From Balaenoptera acutorostrata (taxonomy: Eukaryota; Chordata; Mammalia; Artiodactyla; Balaenopteridae), in NCBI RefSeq assembly GCF_949987535.1, contig NC_080064.1, positions 127,500,708 through 127,564,707 on the forward strand: a DNA stretch of 64,000 nt, written 5' to 3'. Shown here piece by piece: positions 59,871 through 64,000 of this stretch. The translations under genes and the position numbers were made by a program. Position 1 is the stretch's first letter; each line of letters starts with the position of its first letter. The notes below the pieces were generated by a model. That model searched no databases. It worked only from the letters and a program-made list of their open reading frames with translations, and had not been told where the DNA came from.

Positions 59871-61529
59871 GACAGTATGAGTTTTGTTTTATTCTAAGAT
59901 TAATGACTTATGAACTCCCTTTTGAAATAAGGATAGAATTTTTACATTAAAAAAGAAAACTTCCTTGAAGGAAATTAGTATATAACTGTTATGAATTTGG
60001 AGGTGCTAGCAATAGACAAATATATTTCTTCCTATTGGTTCTAAGTGAGTGAGAAAAAGACATAGAAGAAAAATGTGGATTAATATAGCATTGCCTTCCT
60101 CACCCAAAATACAAGGTCTTCCTGTTCAAGCTGGATTAGAAAATTTCGCTTAACCCACAATCAGAATCAGAATCCTATTTCTTCTCTCCCAGATCTAGAC
60201 TTTGGAAAGTGCCTTGGACAGTGGGTTCTTCAAAGAGCTCATCTCTACCCAGATGCATGGAGGACCACAGTCTGCTTCCCATCCTTGAAGAGCAGAAGAA
60301 ACAGCCTAAGTAAGACAGGCAGGGCTCCAGGTCTTCTTCAGGTCAACCAAACGACAGTCTGCCATTTCACCCATCAGAAAAGCCATTTCCCCTCCCACCA
60401 AGAGAAGTGAATGAGGATGCAGAGGGAGGAAAAATCAGAAGTAACACCCTGAAAATGCTCTCCTCCTGGGCGATAAATCAGGGCTTCCCCCATTAAGACA
60501 AGGTTGAGATACAAATGGCTTGACCTTAAGAGTATTGAACACATTTCTTCCTTCATGAATCCCTATGCTGTCCTTCAGTTCTATGATGGGGACTCAAAGA
60601 GAATGGTCATGTACTATCCTCACAACCTCACTATCTAGTAGAAGGGGAATAAGAAACAGATGAAATAATGGGCAGTAACAGAAAACTAGAAAATTACATG
60701 GTTATGTCTTAAATTGTGTTTTACCACTATAGGTATAGAAAAAAGGTCAAAGAGAATTAAAGTAGTCAAGAAAGACCTGAAAGGGGAGACAAAATCTGAG
60801 TTTTAATTACATTTTTCTCAATTAACAGAACTGAGTCTTAATGAATAGATAAAACTGGGTACGTATAGAAAAGAGAAGACTTTTTGGACAAAAGGAATAA
60901 CAGTAATATTATATATTAAAATCAGAAGGTCACAATGTGCTGTGTAATGTAATGGTGACATGTAAGAACAAGGGCTGGTGTCAAAGCTGTAGCTTTTTTG
61001 TAGTCTCTGTTAAATAACTCAGGTAGAATTGTAAAACTTTTCTCAGAATGTATCCTTTATTTTTCATGGACTTTGTACTTAAATTTTCCATTTGTAAATA
61101 TTTAAGATTTCTTAATGTGAATTTCCACATTGTATTTTTGTTGTTTTCCCAGACTTCATATCCAGTATACAGGCTGATAGTTCTCTAACAGTTTGAATTG
61201 TAGAATGACAGAGCTAGGAGAGAACTAACTTGTAGCTCCCAACATAATAACTTATTTGAGTTAATGTTTGTTTGTTTGTTTTTCAGATTCTGAGACCTAA
61301 GCACACCTAACACAGCTATAGTAAACACTGAGATAGAAATAGGTCATGAGAAACAATAGGTAAATTCAAAACTTTAAGTGACAGGACCTGAGAAATGGAT
61401 CAGACATTGTAGGTAAGGTGATGTGAGAAGTTAATCCCCTGCTCTTAACAATTTATAAAAAACACATCTAAGGCTCTGAGATAAGTAGGATAAGAAGTAA
61501 AATGATTTGGCATAACTCCTCTCTTATAG
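59871..61529. other. Low-copy sequence upstream of FMO locus C
   Basis: I saw no FMO exon 5 (no GxGNSGGD-type sequence) here. No other gene is recognisable. (GTTT)n occurs near 61267. Confidence 0.45.
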
Positions 61530-61707
61530 ATTTTGCTCAGCACAAGACAAGGTGCATGGATATGGAACTAGGTTTGGGATAATGGGAATCCCCTTGATAC
61601 TCTTTACCTGTTGTAATAAAACAGTCCAAAAATTCTCTCCCACATTGATGATCAACACATAGGCAGAGAATACATTAAATGCAAGGTTTAACCTGACAAT
61701 GATAGAA
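61530..61707 (+). pseudogene. FMO locus C, exon 6, degraded
   Basis: Aligns along its length with locus A exon 6. It opens LLSTRQGAWIWN after acceptor TCTCTTATAG, but TAG replaces a Trp codon at 61569-61571. A small deletion follows, with two further stops (TAA TAA near 61615-61621), and the 3' end is eroded near 61700 with no donor. The shared WIWN indicates a close tandem relative of locus A. Nothing of exons 5, 7, 8 or 9 was seen nearby within the window. Dead copy, with high confidence. Confidence 0.88.
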
Positions 61708-61868
61708 AGGAAAATACCTTTCTTTGGAATATTTGATAAAGGGCTTTGGTTATGAGTTCCATAAAGATATGATTTTTTAAATTTCTTAATTTCAGGTGTT
61801 TTACATATTTTTTCTTGTGATGAGAACTTTTAAGATCTACTTTCTTAGTGACTTTCAAATATACAATA

Positions 61869-62176
61869 CAGTAGTATTTTTTTTAATTAATTTATTTATT
61901 TATATTTATTTTTGGCTGTGTTGGGTCTTCGTTTCTGTGCGAGGGCCTTCTCTGGCTGCGGCGAGCGGGGGCCACTCTTCATCGCGGTGCGCGGGCCTCT
62001 CACTATCGCGGCCTCTCTTGTTGCGGAGCACAGGCTCCAGACGCGCAGGCTCAGTAATTGTGGCTCACGGGCCCAGTTGCTCCGCGGCACGTGGGATCTT
62101 CCCAGACCGGGGCTCGAACCCGTGTCCCCTGCATTGGCAGGCGGACTCTCAACCACTGCGCCACCAGGGAAGCCCT
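61869..62176 (-). mobile_element. CHR-type SINE, antisense
   Basis: Reversed poly-A/T-rich tail (TTTATTTATTTATATTTATT), then the full body ending GCGCCACCAGGGAAGCCC. B-box GGCTCGAACCC. Target duplication not found; the upstream side is very T/A-rich. Confidence 0.95.
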
Positions 62177-62238
62177 GGATCTTGATCTTTGACAAATGGC
62201 ACACACAAGGCTATTGAGACAGCGTGGACAACAGAAGC

Positions 62239-62254
62239 CCCCCCCCCCCCCCGC
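62239..62254. repeat. Poly-C homopolymer run
   Basis: About 17 consecutive C. Rare in mammals and prone to slippage and assembly error. Confidence 0.9.
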
Positions 62255-62556
62255 ACTCATGTAATGTGCCTTAAAGTTTATCCAAGCCAAGTCTGGGAAT
62301 TCCCCAAAGAAAATACTTTCAACCTCTTTAAACTCTTCATACTTCCACTTCTTAGAGGAGCTACAAACATAGTTTTCTGAATCCAAGTGCTTCCCAATAG
62401 TTATAGTTCTTTACCACGATGCAGATGCCTATCAATAATGTTAATTTTGATGAGAAGTTGTTTTATGAAAGTTAAAAAACAAAAATTTGTTGAACTGACC
62501 CTAGACATAAAAGTTTTACTGGAAATGAGGATGTGGATCAAAATCTTCAAAAACCT

Positions 62557-62865
62557 TTTTTTTTTTTTTAACATCTTTATTGGAGTATAACTGCTTTACA
62601 ACGGTGTGTTAGTTTCTGCTTTATAACAAAGTGAATCAGTTATACATATGCATATATCCCCATATCTCTTCCCTCTTGCGTCTCCCTCCCTCCCACCCTC
62701 CCTATCCCACCCCTCTAGGTGGTCACAAAGCACTGAGCTGATCTCCCTGTGCTATGCAGCTGCTTCCCACTAGCTATCTATTTTACGTTTGGTAGTGTAT
62801 ATATGTCCATGCCACTCTCTTACTTTGTCCCAACTTACCCTTCTCCCTCCCCGTATCCTTTTCTG
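62557..62865 (-). mobile_element. L1 LINE 3' end, antisense
   Basis: T13 then AACATCTTTATTGGAGTATA and the reversed 3' UTR (CTCCCTCCCTCCCACCCTCC), ending in TCCCCGTATCC. It is a short, 5'-truncated copy. Compare the one at 52470-52929. Confidence 0.92.
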
Positions 62866-64000
62866 TTCCCAACATACTTGGGCATGGTGGCAGCAGCAAT
62901 GTGAATGCAAGGACCAGCTAAGGAATATTCTGCTGTCCTTGGTTCTCTAAACTTCTCAGACTCTATAGGCTGAGGAGATTACCCAAGGTATTTGAAGAGT
63001 TGGGACTAGATATGAACTCCAGAACCTTTCCTTTCAGGGTGAATGAACTATCAGATCCATTAGGAAACCATGAACAAATATACATAATCAGAAATATGCG
63101 TTACTAAGAATGGTTCAGTCCACTTCAGAGAGACCCCTTCAAACAAATGGATCCTTCTGTAGGGCATGAAAAAGCCTCCACCCTCTCTCCCTTGTATCAG
63201 ATAATACCCAACAAGGAACTGCCTCCAGTGAAAGCTCAACAAACACTTCTGACTAAATAACTCCCACTGGGCAAGCCCATTCCCAAGGGGAGTAAATGAG
63301 TAAGAAGACATGTTATAAGCTTAGTATTTTTGACATGTAGTTTTCTCTGACTCTTTCAAGGAGTCTATTTCAAAATAATGATACTTATAAATGTGAAACA
63401 ATTTGAAATATGAACTAATTACTTTACATAATGTTCTTTAGATGCCAGGAAGCATTAATAGCCCTGCATGTTTGAAATGATGAAACAGATCTGTACAGTT
63501 GGCTGGCCTAAGGCACTGCAGTGAGTAGATTAAGAACCAGGAACGCCCAAAGTAGATCCTGTGGTTTAAATCACACAGCTGGCTGTCACTGTTTCCAAAG
63601 CCTTGAAGGAAATCCTAGCCAATTAGTAAATCAGCGACTCCAGTGCTGCAGGAGGTGGAGGCACCAGCTGCCTTGTACTGTACACCACGACAGCATCACA
63701 CTCCTGCAATGACACCTCGATGACAGGGAATCACAGGTCCCGGTTTTCCCGGCTTATTGGAATTCAAGTGAGTATCACAGTCGATGGCTCATAGCTTGGT
63801 GCCCCAGCTGGTTACAATTCAAAGCATGACTAGGTCCTTATAGTCTCAGAAAATCCTTCCCTTAGCTAGCTTAAGCATCCTGTTTAATTAGCAGACAAAA
63901 CCAGTTGAAGCATGATCCTACTCTGAACCTAAAGGAAGCACCATTGTTCTAACACTGTGCTAGCAGTATTTTCCATTTATGCAGTTTCATTCATTCATTC
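62866..64000. other. Unclassified sequence to the window end
   Basis: No FMO exon 7-9 for locus C and no other gene recognised. A 63-codon ORF at 63521-63712 lies in a GC-richer patch with no family resemblance. (TTCA)n begins at the final bases and may continue past the edge. Confidence 0.45.

Noticed and set aside
1..64000. CRISPR array, tRNA/rRNA genes, bacterial-type operon
   Set aside because: No spaced direct repeats or RNA gene signatures; tRNA-like B-boxes belong to SINEs.

Overview
This window is mammalian nuclear DNA and reads as cetartiodactyl, most likely a cetacean. The evidence is repeat content: several near-consensus tRNA-derived CHR-type SINEs (a family of whales, hippos and ruminants), many young L1 LINEs with cetartiodactyl-type ORF1/ORF2, and older pan-mammalian repeats (MIR, L2, MaLR/ERVL LTRs, hAT elements). 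I saw no ruminant Bov-B or Bov-tA and no pig PRE-1 element. The organism call is inference from repeats, not from a diagnostic gene.

The only host coding sequence I can support is a set of flavin-containing monooxygenase (FMO) exons, all on the + strand. Locus A (29.3-34.9 kb) keeps exons 5, 6, 8 and 9. Exons 5 and 6 are 143 and 200 bp, open and bounded by AG/GT sites. Exons 2-4 and 7 are not visible, so A cannot make a complete enzyme. Locus B (51.5-54.4 kb) is a clean 73-bp exon 8 plus a fully open terminal exon with a hydrophobic C-terminal tail, but nothing upstream of exon 8. Locus C (61.5-61.7 kb) is one degraded exon 6 with in-frame stops. B's terminal exon looks most like the FMO5-related group. 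This arrangement resembles the second mammalian FMO cluster, which is all pseudogenes in human (FMO7P-FMO11P) and holds Fmo9, Fmo12 and Fmo13 in mouse. Exact orthology cannot be settled without a search.

Most of the rest is retrotransposon. From 0 to 24 kb there are antisense L1 and L1M pieces, an ERVL LTR, SINEs, and two long, decayed L1M copies (about 13.9-19.0 and 20.7-23.9 kb). A 5'-truncated L1 with a perfect 14-bp target duplication sits at 26.2-27.6 kb. The largest element is a full-length L1 at 35.83-43.15 kb: a GC-rich 5' UTR with a YY1-type motif, an open ORF1, and an ORF2 broken by one nonsense codon and one SINE. A second, truncated L1 is joined to its poly-A tail (43.15-45.1 kb). 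The right third is lower-copy DNA around FMO B and C with L2, MaLR LTRs, SINEs and antisense L1 3' ends.

I found no tRNA or rRNA gene, CRISPR array, operon or new multi-gene system. The observations most worth following are the FMO exon patchwork, an apparent SINE-L1 chimeric insertion at 11.5 kb, a diverged inverted repeat around 7.9/9.5 kb, and the near-intact L1. Boundaries of old repeats are approximate, since they were judged by eye.
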